Part shown: positions 33,440 to 41,848 of the stretch, piece by piece
Layout of the letters: every line of letters starts with the position of its first letter
How positions within the stretch are numbered: position 1 is the first letter of the stretch
Source: Phycisphaerales bacterium
GTDB lineage: Bacteria > Planctomycetota > Phycisphaerae > Sedimentisphaerales > Anaerobacaceae
Length of the DNA stretch: 64,000 nt
Assembly: GCA_030602885.1 (NCBI GenBank)
Contig: JAUVYV010000005.1
Coordinates: 33,670-97,669 of the forward strand
Direction: 5' to 3'
Made by a program: the position numbers and the translations under genes
Notes under the pieces: generated by a model
What the model saw: the letters and a program-made list of their open reading frames with translations, nothing else
Databases searched by the model: none
What the model was told of the DNA's origin: nothing

Positions 33440-33472
33440 GGACGTGGAGGTTCGACTCCTCTCGCTCGCAGT
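33440..33472 (+). repeat. 33-bp direct repeat, right copy (attR-like)
   Basis: Exact copy of 31519-31551. It begins in the variable arm and contains the full T arm and 3' acceptor strand of tRNA-Leu, but no 5' half of a tRNA precedes it. Confidence 0.9.
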
Positions 33473-33587
33473 ATCAATTTCAGCGAGTGTTGCTGATACA
33501 CGCAGGGTGTGCTCTGCACATCACAATCATCTGCGAAGCTCGTCGGCGCACAAGCGGGGACGAGGAATTCAGAATCTCAGAAAAACA

Positions 33588-33617
33588 GTGTTAATCTGTG
33601 TTAATCCGTGTCTAAAA
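33588..33617. repeat. TTAATCTGTG/TTAATCCGTG dispersed repeat
   Basis: Two imperfect copies of a 10-base unit followed by TCTAAAAAA, adjacent to the RRM gene's 3' end. Confidence 0.55.
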
Positions 33618-33640
33618 AACGAATTCTGTCGGTTTCGGTT

Positions 33641-33985
33641 TTAGTAACGTCGTCCACCACCGCCGCCGAAGCCGCCGCCTCTGCCGCTCCCGCCGCGTCC
33701 GCCGCCTCCGCCACGTCCGCCGCCTCCGCCACTACGACGAGGTGCTTTCGGTCGGGCTTCATTGACGTTGAGGACTCTTCCTTTCAGGTCCATACCGTTG
33801 ACTTCGTCGATTGCAGCCTGCGCTTCGTTCTTGGCGGGCATTTCCACAAACCCAAAACCCCTTGATTCGCCGCTGAACCTGTCCTTTACAATGTTGACCA
33901 GCTCGACCTTGCCGTGGGCTTCAAAAACCCCACGCAGGTCATCTTCCGTCACGTCACGCGATAAATTGCCCACATAAATGTTCAT
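33641..33985 (-). CDS. RRM RNA-binding protein with Gly/Arg-rich tail
   Basis: A 114-aa protein: residues 1-80 are one RNA-recognition motif with RNP2 (IYVGNL) and RNP1 (SRGFGFVEM), and residues ~85-114 are a Gly/Arg tail. Bacterial proteins of this layout (cyanobacterial Rbp, planctomycete homologues) bind RNA and are often cold-induced. The ATG at 33985 follows AAGGAAGG. A TATAAA lies about 20 bases before the ATG on this strand, but no matching -35 was found. The next gene is divergent. Confidence 0.93.
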   Translation of the reverse strand: MNIYVGNLSRDVTEDDLRGVFEAHGKVELVNIVKDRFSGESRGFGFVEMPAKNEAQAAIDEVNGMDLKGRVLNVNEARPKAPRRSGGGGGRGGGGGRGGSGRGGGFGGGGGRRY

Positions 33986-34355
33986 TTTGCCTTCCTTATT
34001 TTATATGCTGGTTTCCAGTTCGAAACACACACTGCGACTTCTTTTGGTACTCTCCGCTGTTTCAGGGCCTCATTGCACAATCAGTTCGATGCACCGATTT
34101 TAGCAGTATTTTGTGGTCGGTCAAATGTTTTCCGCAGATTTTGGAAAAATGCTGCTTTGGGCCACATTGCATTTCACTTTTGCAGCCCTTTTCTGTAACT
34201 TTATGTTGTCTGAGCCGACAATTAGCTCCGGTTTGGTCTGTTGGGGTTCTAAAGGCGACAGAAGGAAGATATTTCTGAAGGTTTGAAAAAGACGGGCATC
34301 CTGGGTGGACTCACCTTTGGGCGTGAAATTGCGGATTTGAATTTGGGGTAATCAC
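33986..34355. other. Divergent intergenic region between RRM and phosphoesterase genes
   Basis: 370 bases, AT-rich near 34100-34210, with no gene. It must contain the promoters of both neighbours, but no consensus pair stands out. Confidence 0.5.
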
Positions 34356-36569
34356 ATGGTAATGAGACGGAGACGGAATATGATTCAGGGTCGAGTTTTG
34401 GGCGTTGTGATTTTTCTGGTTGTCGGCTGTGCAGTGTCGAGGCCTGCCGGTGGAGATTTGCCGCAAAGAGTTTACAGCGACGAAGGGTTGGTGTTGGTTC
34501 GTTTTGAGATGGGGACAAGGGGAAAGGAGGTTGACATTTCTGCTGAGCTGACGGTTGCGGGTGGGAGGGTGGAGCGGCTGACGAGCTACTTTTTTGAGCA
34601 GGGGGAGGACGAGTTTTGGCCTGAGCGGCAGGCGTGGAAGTGCAGGACCACAATCAGGTTTAATCAGTCGTCGCCGATGGACCAGCAGGATGTGGACGTT
34701 GTCGTGGCATGGCTGGATGAGGCGACCGGGCAGAGCCGAATCGAGGTGGGTGTAAACGGTGAGGAGCTCTCGTTTTCTATTGGATTACTTCTTGAAAAAA
34801 CCGAGCTGGTAAAGAGTGTCGAAGGTGCATACATCAGGGCGAATCTGCTTTATGACGATGAGGTGGGTGAGATTGAGCCGGCGGAAGTCGGGGTAAAGGA
34901 CGTGGGGGATGATTTTGATTTTGTGATATTCTGCGATACGCACACGGGTAAGGGGCATGAGTTTTTTAACGATTTCGCCAGGAAGAACATCGAGCAGGTT
35001 AATGCCCTTGAGCCGCGTCCTGCCTTTTTGATAATCAACGGAGACAGTGTCACCGGCCAGGGTGAGCCGGAGCACTTTGAAGTCTTAGAATCTCTATTGG
35101 AAAAATCTAAGGTGCCCGTCTTGTTGGAGCTGGGCAATCACGAGAGCAGGTACAAGAGCGTGTTCGGGCCCGGCTATAATATGGCTGCGCTGGCCAATTA
35201 CTTCGAGGCGCAGAAGAAAATCAACGGTCTGGATAAGCTTCTGTATTCGTTCGATCTGGGCAGGTGGCATTTCGTGGTTTGGCCCGACCCGCTCAGGCGG
35301 CATTTCTGGGAAAGGCATCCACATTATTTTGACTGGCTGGAAAAGGACCTCGCCGCCAACAAAGACAGACCGACGATTTTCTTTCAGCACATCCATTCGC
35401 TGCCGCTCGGTATCAATCCGATGACCAACTACGTCAACGACACCCAGGTGCGAAGGATGCTGCTGAATGTCCTGACAAAGTTCGGAAATGTCAAATATGT
35501 GTTCAGCGGCCACACACACATTACACTCAAGGCCTCGATGAAGACCGCCCGTGAGTACAAGGGGATACAGTTTATCAATCTGCCACCCACATTTTTCCCG
35601 ATGAGGAATTTCGGCGAGCCGGACCTGGGGGGCAAGTCTTCGGCCGGGTTTACCATCGTGAGTATCCGAGACAGCAAAGCGATTGTGAACTACCGGATGC
35701 TCGATGACGACCTTTATGGTTACCCTGAGCGTTTTGCTCAATTCGATCCGCGGCAGTGGCCTTTGTGGCTGAGCGACGAGTGTGAGCAGGGCGCCGAAGA
35801 CGGCATCGTTAACGGCGGGTTCGAGGAAGGATTAGCCGGCTGGGCAAGGCGATTTGTTTATATGGAGGACAAGGACCCCTCGAACATACGTCGGGCAGAC
35901 AGCGAAACAAAGCACAGCGGAGAGAATTCACTCTATCTGTTTTGCCGCAAGCGCGGTTATTATGTCCCCGGTGACAACCGAATGACCCAAACGCTAAACA
36001 CCCTCTGCCAGGCGGTGAAACTTAAAGAAGGAGCAGCACCTGTTGTTAAGGCATCGTATCTGCTCGATGGGGACAACTACACAGAGGGCGACCAAAGTGG
36101 TGCGTGCATACGGGTGGAGGGTTATAAAGGCAGCAGCAGGAGGATGCGGCTGTGCTACTGGATAGGGACGGGGTACTTCAAGCCGAGAGGGCTTTGGAGT
36201 CCGTGGGAGGAGTATCTGCACTACGATATCACAGCGTCACCGGATAAGTGGCACAAGGTGATGCTGAACGTAGAGAAGGATTACGAGGCGGCTGTGAAGG
36301 GTAAGAAATTCGATGAGCTGGGGCTTGATAAGCTGACGGTGACATTAGGCGTGTGGAATCTTAATCAGCATACGGAAGAGGATAAGGACAAGCCGATGCG
36401 AATTGGTGTGTATTTCGATGATATTGAGGTTTCTTTTGAGGCCGGGGATACCGATACTGTAAGTGCCGTTGACGGGCAGGCAGTCGAGGCAAAAAGAAAA
36501 GATGAAATTGAATCGCGATGGCTAATGGGCGGGATGAGCAGTGAAAGAGAAAGAAAGTCAAAGAAATAA
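34356..36569 (+). CDS. Lipoprotein metallophosphoesterase with a carbohydrate-binding-like C-terminus
   Basis: A 737-aa envelope protein with a signal and probable lipobox (IFLVVGCAVS). Residues ~190-430 are a calcineurin-like phosphoesterase: FCDTHTG (first metal ligands), IINGDSV, LELGNHESRY, FFQHIHSLPLG and VFSGHTHITL. The C-terminal ~230 residues begin VNGGFEEGLAGWARRFVY, a jelly-roll start as in CBM4/9-like modules. Family enzymes hydrolyse phosphomono- or diesters; the attached binding module suggests a polysaccharide or extracellular substrate (inference). The gene end overlaps the next start by 29 bases. ATG 34380 is an alternative start. Confidence 0.85.
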   Translation: MVMRRRRNMIQGRVLGVVIFLVVGCAVSRPAGGDLPQRVYSDEGLVLVRFEMGTRGKEVDISAELTVAGGRVERLTSYFFEQGEDEFWPERQAWKCRTTIRFNQSSPMDQQDVDVVVAWLDEATGQSRIEVGVNGEELSFSIGLLLEKTELVKSVEGAYIRANLLYDDEVGEIEPAEVGVKDVGDDFDFVIFCDTHTGKGHEFFNDFARKNIEQVNALEPRPAFLIINGDSVTGQGEPEHFEVLESLLEKSKVPVLLELGNHESRYKSVFGPGYNMAALANYFEAQKKINGLDKLLYSFDLGRWHFVVWPDPLRRHFWERHPHYFDWLEKDLAANKDRPTIFFQHIHSLPLGINPMTNYVNDTQVRRMLLNVLTKFGNVKYVFSGHTHITLKASMKTAREYKGIQFINLPPTFFPMRNFGEPDLGGKSSAGFTIVSIRDSKAIVNYRMLDDDLYGYPERFAQFDPRQWPLWLSDECEQGAEDGIVNGGFEEGLAGWARRFVYMEDKDPSNIRRADSETKHSGENSLYLFCRKRGYYVPGDNRMTQTLNTLCQAVKLKEGAAPVVKASYLLDGDNYTEGDQSGACIRVEGYKGSSRRMRLCYWIGTGYFKPRGLWSPWEEYLHYDITASPDKWHKVMLNVEKDYEAAVKGKKFDELGLDKLTVTLGVWNLNQHTEEDKDKPMRIGVYFDDIEVSFEAGDTDTVSAVDGQAVEAKRKDEIESRWLMGGMSSERERKSKK

Positions 36570-37554
36570 ACGTTGCGGTACCCCGGCGGCAGTTTGTTTT
36601 TTGGCTGCGATAGTGCTTGCCGGTGTGGGCGGCTTCGGTGCGTCAGGGCCGGCGGTGTTGCGGCCTGAAATAGAAGGCAGGTGGTGGCAGGTAGCGGGGG
36701 ACCCTGACCTGGGTGAGTTTACGAGCGAAAAGCAGCAGCCGGTCGATTTTGCAGTATGGCAGGCGGCGGACGGGACGTGGCAGCTTTGGTCGTGCATTCG
36801 GCATACGAAGTGCGGGGGAAATACGCGGCTGTTCTATCGATGGGAGGGAAAGAAACTTACCGACAATGACTGGAAGCCGATGGGTATAGCGATGGAGGCC
36901 GATCCGGAATTGGGTGAGCAGCCGGGGGGTTTGCAGGCGCCGCACGTTATAAGGATCAAGGGGACGTATTATATGTTCTACGGGGACTGGGAGCGGATAT
37001 GCCTGGCGAAGAGTGAGGACGGCAAGAATTTTACGCGGGTGTTGAATGAGAAGGGGGAGCCGGATTTGTTTGAGGGGCCTTACAGGAACACGCGAGATGC
37101 GATGGTTTTGTCGAGTAATGGCCTGTACTACTGCTATTATACGGGGCATCTAAGCGAGGACAGTAAGGCAAAGCACAAGGCGGCGGTGTTTTGCCGCGCG
37201 TCGAGTGACTTGCGATACTGGAGCGAGCCGGTGAAGGTGGCGGCGGGAGGTGAAGCGGCGGCAAAGTCGCGGTGGTTTGGAGGGGACTGTGAGTGCCCGT
37301 TTGTGGTCGAGATTGACGGGCTTTATTATCTTTTCCGAAATCAAAGATATGGCAGGAGCAATTTGAACACTCAGTATTGCTCGGCGAATCCGCTTGATTT
37401 TGGCGTTGACGACGACCATTATATGATAGGGACACTGCCGGTGGCGGCGCCGGAGATAATCAAGCATAAGGGGCAGTACTATATGGCGGCGTTGCTGCCG
37501 AGCTTGAAGGGTATCAGGATGGCGAGGTTGAAATGGGTTCGCACGGAAAAGTAG
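36541..37554 (+). CDS. Secreted GH43-like beta-propeller glycosidase, paralogue 1
   Basis: A 337-aa exported protein. A basic N-terminus and hydrophobic helix (AAVCFLAAIVLAGVGGFGAS) form the signal peptide. The rest has the repeated short strands of a five-bladed propeller: ADGTWQLWSCIRHTKCGG, APHVIRIKGTYYMFYGDW, CLAKSEDGKNFTRV, GLYYCYYTG, CPFVVEIDGLYYLFRNQ and APEIIKHKGQYYMAAL. This is the pattern of GH43/GH32/GH117-related enzymes acting on arabinan, xylan or algal sugars; the catalytic acids cannot be fixed with confidence. The start codon is a GTG inside the previous gene. It is clearly related to the next gene. Confidence 0.75.
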   Translation: MKEKESQRNKRCGTPAAVCFLAAIVLAGVGGFGASGPAVLRPEIEGRWWQVAGDPDLGEFTSEKQQPVDFAVWQAADGTWQLWSCIRHTKCGGNTRLFYRWEGKKLTDNDWKPMGIAMEADPELGEQPGGLQAPHVIRIKGTYYMFYGDWERICLAKSEDGKNFTRVLNEKGEPDLFEGPYRNTRDAMVLSSNGLYYCYYTGHLSEDSKAKHKAAVFCRASSDLRYWSEPVKVAAGGEAAAKSRWFGGDCECPFVVEIDGLYYLFRNQRYGRSNLNTQYCSANPLDFGVDDDHYMIGTLPVAAPEIIKHKGQYYMAALLPSLKGIRMARLKWVRTEK

Positions 37555-38615
37555 GAATATCGATTCGGCTTCTGTGTGTTCTTGCAGCATTTTGCGCCGG
37601 GTGCAACGAACATATTGAACAGGTAAAGCTTGGGCCTGTTGTTGATGGCGATTGGTGGGTGATAGGGCCTGAGCCGGATTTGCGGCTGCTGGGTTTGCAG
37701 CCGGAGCCGGACCCAGAGGGCAGAGGACCCAACCAGCCCAATGACCACTGCATTTTTCAAGGCGCCGACGGAACGTGGCATCTCTGGGCATGTGTGCGGG
37801 GGACAAAAGTCGGGCGAATCTTATGTCACTGGGAGGCAACGGAGCTGACACAAAGCCCGTGGCGGTTTACGGGCGAGATTATACGTGCAGACAAAGCCGC
37901 CGGTGAGAGCATGGTCGAGTGGAGGGGGCAGGAGTTCATCCAGTCGCCCTTTGTGGTCGAAGACAAGGGCAAGTACTATATGTTCTACGGCGGCTACGAT
38001 ACCGCCCTCGATGCGCTCGGCGACAAGCTCGATGCCGGGCTGGACTATAACAAGGCCGAGAAGCAGATTTGCCTTATGACCTCGCCGGACGGGCGCAACT
38101 GGACAAGACACAAAGACCGCAACGGCTTTAGCCGGGTCTTTGTCGGCCCCGGTGCTGTCAGAGATGAGTGTGTCGTAAAGTTTGACGGCACGTGGTACGC
38201 CTACTACTCCGGTCATCATATCGAGGACAGGGACACAGCCGGTATTTACGTGCGGACAAGCAGGGATTTGATTGGCTTCTCGGATTGGCGGATAGCGCAG
38301 TATGACCCTCGGTGTAAAGAGGGCAGGCGAAAGTGGCAGGCAGAGTCTCCGGCTGTTGTTAAGCGAGGTAGCTATTATTATATGTTTCGCACGCACGGCC
38401 CGGACAAAAGCGGCACATGGGTATTCAGAAGCGAAGACCCGCTAAATTTCGGTCTCAAAGCCAGTGAGCTTGTGACTGTTCTCGATGTGATAGCACCGGA
38501 GATTATAGTAGATGAGTCCGGGCAGGAGTACATTTCGAATATTGTTGAGAACGGTGTGTACGGGATTCGACTTGCCAAACTGAAGTGGGAGAAGGAACAA
38601 AAACAGCAACCGTGA
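37533..38615 (+). CDS. GH43-like beta-propeller lipoprotein, paralogue 2
   Basis: A 360-aa paralogue of the preceding gene with a lipobox (LAAFCAGCNE), so probably lipid-anchored rather than free. It shares ADGTWHLWACVRGTK, SPFVVEDKGKYYMFYGGY, CLMTSPDGRNWTRHKD, KFDGTWYAYYSGHH, AVVKRGSYYYMFRTHGPD and APEIIVDESGQEYISN with it. The start overlaps the previous gene by 22 bases. Arrangement and similarity point to a tandem duplication followed by divergence in substrate or location. The substrate is unknown. Confidence 0.75.
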   Translation: MGSHGKVGISIRLLCVLAAFCAGCNEHIEQVKLGPVVDGDWWVIGPEPDLRLLGLQPEPDPEGRGPNQPNDHCIFQGADGTWHLWACVRGTKVGRILCHWEATELTQSPWRFTGEIIRADKAAGESMVEWRGQEFIQSPFVVEDKGKYYMFYGGYDTALDALGDKLDAGLDYNKAEKQICLMTSPDGRNWTRHKDRNGFSRVFVGPGAVRDECVVKFDGTWYAYYSGHHIEDRDTAGIYVRTSRDLIGFSDWRIAQYDPRCKEGRRKWQAESPAVVKRGSYYYMFRTHGPDKSGTWVFRSEDPLNFGLKASELVTVLDVIAPEIIVDESGQEYISNIVENGVYGIRLAKLKWEKEQKQQP

Positions 38616-38622
38616 AGTTAGT

Positions 38623-39237
38623 ATGAGATGGAGTATCTTCGAGATTCTGTACATAGCCGGTTTCTTCGTCGGGTCTGTGGTTCGGCGGGGTTATGCACGT
38701 GGGGGCAGACGAGCTCGAACGGCGGTCAGCTATCAGGGGCTGTTGGATACGACCCTGATTATACTCGCCACGCTTGGGTTTGTTGCACTTCCCGTAGTTT
38801 ATTTAGCGACGGGCCGGCTTGACTTTGCGAACTACCACTTGCCGGACTGGGCGGGCTGGCTGGGAGTGATGGTCTTTGCAGCGGCAATTCGACTGCTTTG
38901 GAAATCACACGCCGACTTGGGCGCCAATTTTTGTCCGATGCTTCGAATCAACGAAGAACACCGGCTGGTAACGACCGGCGTATATCATTACATTCGCCAT
39001 CCGATGTATTCGGCGCATTGGCTTTGGGCAATTGCTCAGGCGCTGCTACTTGCAAACTGGATTGCAGGCCCTGCGTTCCTGATATGCTTTGCACCGGTGT
39101 TCTTGCTTCGGATGCGAACCGAAGAGCGAATGATGCTCAATCAATTCGGTGAGCAGTACCGTCGGTATATGAATCACACCGGCCGAGTATTGCCACGGTT
39201 GAGGATTGGCGAAAACAGGACAGGGCGGTTTCGGTAA
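38623..39237 (+). CDS. Isoprenylcysteine methyltransferase (ICMT)-like membrane protein
   Basis: A 204-aa membrane protein with about five hydrophobic helices and the SAM-binding signature of the ICMT/PEMT superfamily: VTTGVYHYIRHPMYSA, then RMRTEERMMLNQFGEQYRRY. Bacterial members methylate small or lipidic substrates that are mostly unidentified. It begins seven bases after the GH43-like paralogue, so it is probably cotranscribed with it, although the functional link is unclear. The length is normal. Confidence 0.85.
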   Translation: MRWSIFEILYIAGFFVGSVVRRGYARGGRRARTAVSYQGLLDTTLIILATLGFVALPVVYLATGRLDFANYHLPDWAGWLGVMVFAAAIRLLWKSHADLGANFCPMLRINEEHRLVTTGVYHYIRHPMYSAHWLWAIAQALLLANWIAGPAFLICFAPVFLLRMRTEERMMLNQFGEQYRRYMNHTGRVLPRLRIGENRTGRFR

Positions 39238-39298
39238 GGGCTTGCGTTCCGCGGCCCGGCAATAACAGGGAGGTTTGTTGGGATTTAGGGGACCTGAG

Positions 39299-40594
39299 AT
39301 GGCGAATGGATTTCAGCTCAAGGTAAAGGGCTCGAGCGTTCGAGTCGAGGTCGTTGCGGGCCTGACGACTTTTCTGACGATGGCGTATATCATCTTTGTC
39401 AATCCCTCGATTCTGAGCCAGACGGGGATGGATAAAAACGCCCTGGTGGCGGTGACGTGCATAGTTACGGCCATCGCCACAATTATCGTGGGTATCTTTG
39501 CCAATGCCCCGATTGCAATGGCGCCCGGAATGGGGCTTAATGCATTTTTTGCATACAGTCTGGTATTAGGCGGTAAGATAAGCTGGCAGACAGCCCTGGG
39601 GGTTGTGTTTCTGTCCGGGGTGTTCTTTTTGATTTTGACGCTGCTGGGCCTGCGAAAAAGAATAGTCGAGGCGATACCGAGAAGTCTGATTTCGGCGATA
39701 TCGGTCGGCATAGGATTGTTTATCACGTTCATCGGGCTTGTGAACCTTGGCGTTGTGGTAAAGAATGATGTGACTCTCGTATCGGCAGGGAAGCTGACGC
39801 CTACAGTTTTGATAGGTTTGTTCGGCCTGCTCGTAATGCTGTTTCTCGAGATGAAGCGAATCAAGGGTGCCTTGCTGGTCGGAATTATTTTTGCGACCGT
39901 AATCGCCGCGGCCCTGGGGTACGTGCAAAAGCCGGATGAGTGGATTTCACTGCATCTCGACATAAGAGCAGTCGTATTTCAGCTTGATATCTTAGGTGCG
40001 CTGAAGTGGAGCTTGTTCGGGAGCATATTCAGCTTAATGTTTATGGATATGTTCGACAGTATCGGAACTCTCGTGGCGTGTTGTCACCAGGCGAACATGG
40101 TCGATGAAAAGGGCCGAATCAAAGGTCTGGACAGACTGCTTTCCATCGACGCGATTGCCACAATGACAGGCGCCCTGCTGGGGACATCGACCACGACTTC
40201 GTATATCGAATCGGCGGCTGGAATAGAACAGGGTGGGCGGACGGGACTGACCTCTATAGTGACAGGCGTATTTTTTCTGCTGGCGCTGTTGTTTGTGCCG
40301 CTGGTGGGAATAGTCCCGCCGTATGCCACGGCGCCCGCTCTTATTATGGTCGGGCTTTTTATGATGAAGGAGGTAAAGGCGATAGATTTTGCGAACATCG
40401 AAGAGGCGTTCCCGGCGTTCATTATTATGGTGATGATTGCACTGAGCTACAGCATCAGCACGGGTCTTGCGTTCGGGTTCATCTCATACACATTAATAAA
40501 GGCAGTGGCCGGAAAGGCCGGAGATGTAAAACCGGCCATGTGGGTCATTACCGTACTTTCTCTTGCGTTCCTGACCGTTGAGAAGCTTAAGTGA
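39299..40594 (+). CDS. NCS2-family purine permease (AzgA-type)
   Basis: A 431-aa permease with about 12-14 hydrophobic segments, expected to import purine bases with protons. Family signatures are VVAGLTTFLTMAYIIFVNPS near the start, APGMGLNAFFAYSLV, FMDMFDSIGTLVACC, LLGTSTTTSYIESAAGIEQG, GRTGLTSIVTGVFF, and the acid-containing SISTGLAFGFISY. These are the AzgA/PbuG-type (adenine/guanine/hypoxanthine) rather than UraA-type motifs. I start at ATG 39299 (MANGFQLKVKGS); the ORF extends to an unlikely upstream codon at 39275. No purine riboswitch fits in the short upstream gap. Confidence 0.93.
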   Translation: MANGFQLKVKGSSVRVEVVAGLTTFLTMAYIIFVNPSILSQTGMDKNALVAVTCIVTAIATIIVGIFANAPIAMAPGMGLNAFFAYSLVLGGKISWQTALGVVFLSGVFFLILTLLGLRKRIVEAIPRSLISAISVGIGLFITFIGLVNLGVVVKNDVTLVSAGKLTPTVLIGLFGLLVMLFLEMKRIKGALLVGIIFATVIAAALGYVQKPDEWISLHLDIRAVVFQLDILGALKWSLFGSIFSLMFMDMFDSIGTLVACCHQANMVDEKGRIKGLDRLLSIDAIATMTGALLGTSTTTSYIESAAGIEQGGRTGLTSIVTGVFFLLALLFVPLVGIVPPYATAPALIMVGLFMMKEVKAIDFANIEEAFPAFIIMVMIALSYSISTGLAFGFISYTLIKAVAGKAGDVKPAMWVITVLSLAFLTVEKLK

Positions 40595-40600
40595 TTTGCG

Positions 40601-40640
40601 TCGATTTACGATTTACGATTTTCGATTGTCGATTGAGGCT
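40601..40640. repeat. CGATTTA-type dispersed repeat
   Basis: Irregular copies of a 7-base CGATTTA/CGATTGT unit filling most of the gap between convergent genes. Confidence 0.6.
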
Positions 40641-40650
40641 TTGATTGTTC

Positions 40651-41523
40651 TCACAGCCGCGCCAGAACGGTTGCCATATGCATTCCAAGCAGCATCAGGT
40701 AATCCATATCGCCGAGGTTGTAGTGGTCGTCGCGGAACGTGTTATTGGCATACAGCACCCCGAAACACCCCGAAGGCGTAAGCAGAGGCGCGATTATGAC
40801 TGAACGAATCTGAATCTCTTTCTTCATGCTCAGGTCACGCGGGAAGATAAACAGCATGAACTGCTTCTTGTCGATCGCCTCGCCAATCTTGTCGGTGACC
40901 TCCAGACTGCCTTGTTCGATAGACTGGGCGCTTCTTTCCCGCCCGGCGTGGGCGGTCATGGGACCTGTCGGCTGGGTTCTGAGGGCGCACCAGGCGTGAT
41001 ACGTCTTGAACTGTTTTTGTATTATTTCGAGCAGACTCAGCAGGGCCTTGTCGATGTTTTCGGCTTTTGAAATCTCGTCGGTTGCCTGCAGAAACTCCGG
41101 TGCCCTTTCCGCCGGGAATCTGATAGCCGGCGCCTGCTGAGCACCGAGTTTCCTTATTATAATCTGCGGCCCGGTCGTCAACGTTGCAGGCGTCTCTTCC
41201 AGCTCGACGGTCTCGCCCGGGTCCTGACCGGCACTGTCCTGAAAATTCACCTCGATGTTGAAATCGGTTATTCTGATTGTGTCGCCGTTCTTGATTTCTG
41301 CTTTGTGGATTTCGACATCATTAAGATATGTCTTGTTGGCAGAATCCAGGTCCTCGACAAGCCATTGCCCGTCCTGGGTGTTGTAAATCACGGCGTGCTG
41401 TCGCGAGACGGTTTTGTCCGGCAGGAACACCTGGCTGTTCGAGTGTCGGCCGATATAAATCGGGCCTTTTTCGAACTGAAGCTCGTTAATCGTACGGTCA
41501 CCTTGTTTTACAGCCAGCCGCAT
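40651..41523 (-). CDS. FHA-GAF domain protein
   Basis: A 290-aa signalling protein. Residues ~1-95 are an FHA domain with the phosphothreonine-binding elements IYIGRHSNSQVFLPDKTVSR and QHAVIY, then WLVEDLDSANKTYLND. Residues ~140-290 are a GAF-type ligand-binding domain (FLQATDEISKAENIDKALLS, VIIAPLLTPSGCFGVLYANN). It has no enzymatic domain, so it may recruit phosphorylated partners of a Ser/Thr kinase encoded elsewhere. The ATG at 41523 is preceded by GGGAGGAA; the upstream ATG at 41538 lies before that site. Confidence 0.9.
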   Translation of the reverse strand: MRLAVKQGDRTINELQFEKGPIYIGRHSNSQVFLPDKTVSRQHAVIYNTQDGQWLVEDLDSANKTYLNDVEIHKAEIKNGDTIRITDFNIEVNFQDSAGQDPGETVELEETPATLTTGPQIIIRKLGAQQAPAIRFPAERAPEFLQATDEISKAENIDKALLSLLEIIQKQFKTYHAWCALRTQPTGPMTAHAGRERSAQSIEQGSLEVTDKIGEAIDKKQFMLFIFPRDLSMKKEIQIRSVIIAPLLTPSGCFGVLYANNTFRDDHYNLGDMDYLMLLGMHMATVLARL

Positions 41524-41848
41524 CGGCTTTCCTCCCATTATTCAACGTCGGAATCATTTGCCCTATATCATATCACCAAATCGTATGCCTTGTCAAGCAA
41601 AACCGCCGCCGTTTCCTCGGCATTGCCTCTTTACCAACGGACCCCGTACATCCCCACATCCCCCGAAAACGCTCTCATACGCCAAACATAGACATCCGCA
41701 AAACGTGCGTTCCCACGCCTAAAAAACAGAAATCGGCAGGATAGATGGCCCGGAGAAGCTGTCAGCGGCCATACGGGCCGGCCCCCGATTGGCCAAATCC
41801 TGCCCCTGGGCTTGAAAATACTGCAAGTTCTCTCTTGCGCCCGTTTCT
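41524..41848. other. Intergenic region with a long hairpin
   Basis: 325 bases between two minus-strand genes, without a supported gene. It contains the hairpin at 41735-41804. Confidence 0.5.
41721..41804 (-). ncRNA. Possible structured RNA or distant terminator
   Basis: On the minus strand GGCAGGAT (41797-41804) can pair with ATCCTGCC (41735-41742), and GGCC repeats extend the stem. A run of six T follows after eight bases. The gap between stem and T-run is longer than in a standard terminator. Confidence 0.25.

Larger units (their letters stand above)
31550..33472. mobile_element. Putative integrated element at tRNA-Leu, about 1.9 kb
   Basis: A 33-bp direct repeat of the tRNA 3' end brackets this segment, the classic footprint of tyrosine-recombinase integration. 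Inside are a zinc-ribbon membrane protein and a small ORF; no integrase gene is visible. The first 283 bases have no supported gene. It may be a decayed or non-autonomous element, or the 3' part of a tRNA gene copied by another route. Confidence 0.55.
33272..33640. other. Intergenic region with the right tRNA repeat and dispersed repeats
   Basis: It holds the attR-like copy (33440-33472) and a TTAATCTGTGTTAATCCGTG element (33590-33609). No gene is supported. Confidence 0.6.

Noticed and set aside
33440..33472. Second tRNA-Leu gene
   Set aside because: Only the variable-arm end, T arm and 3' acceptor strand are present. No D arm or anticodon stem precedes them.
39241..39298. Purine riboswitch upstream of the NCS2 permease
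   Set aside because: The gap is only about 60 bases and shows none of the conserved purine-aptamer loops.
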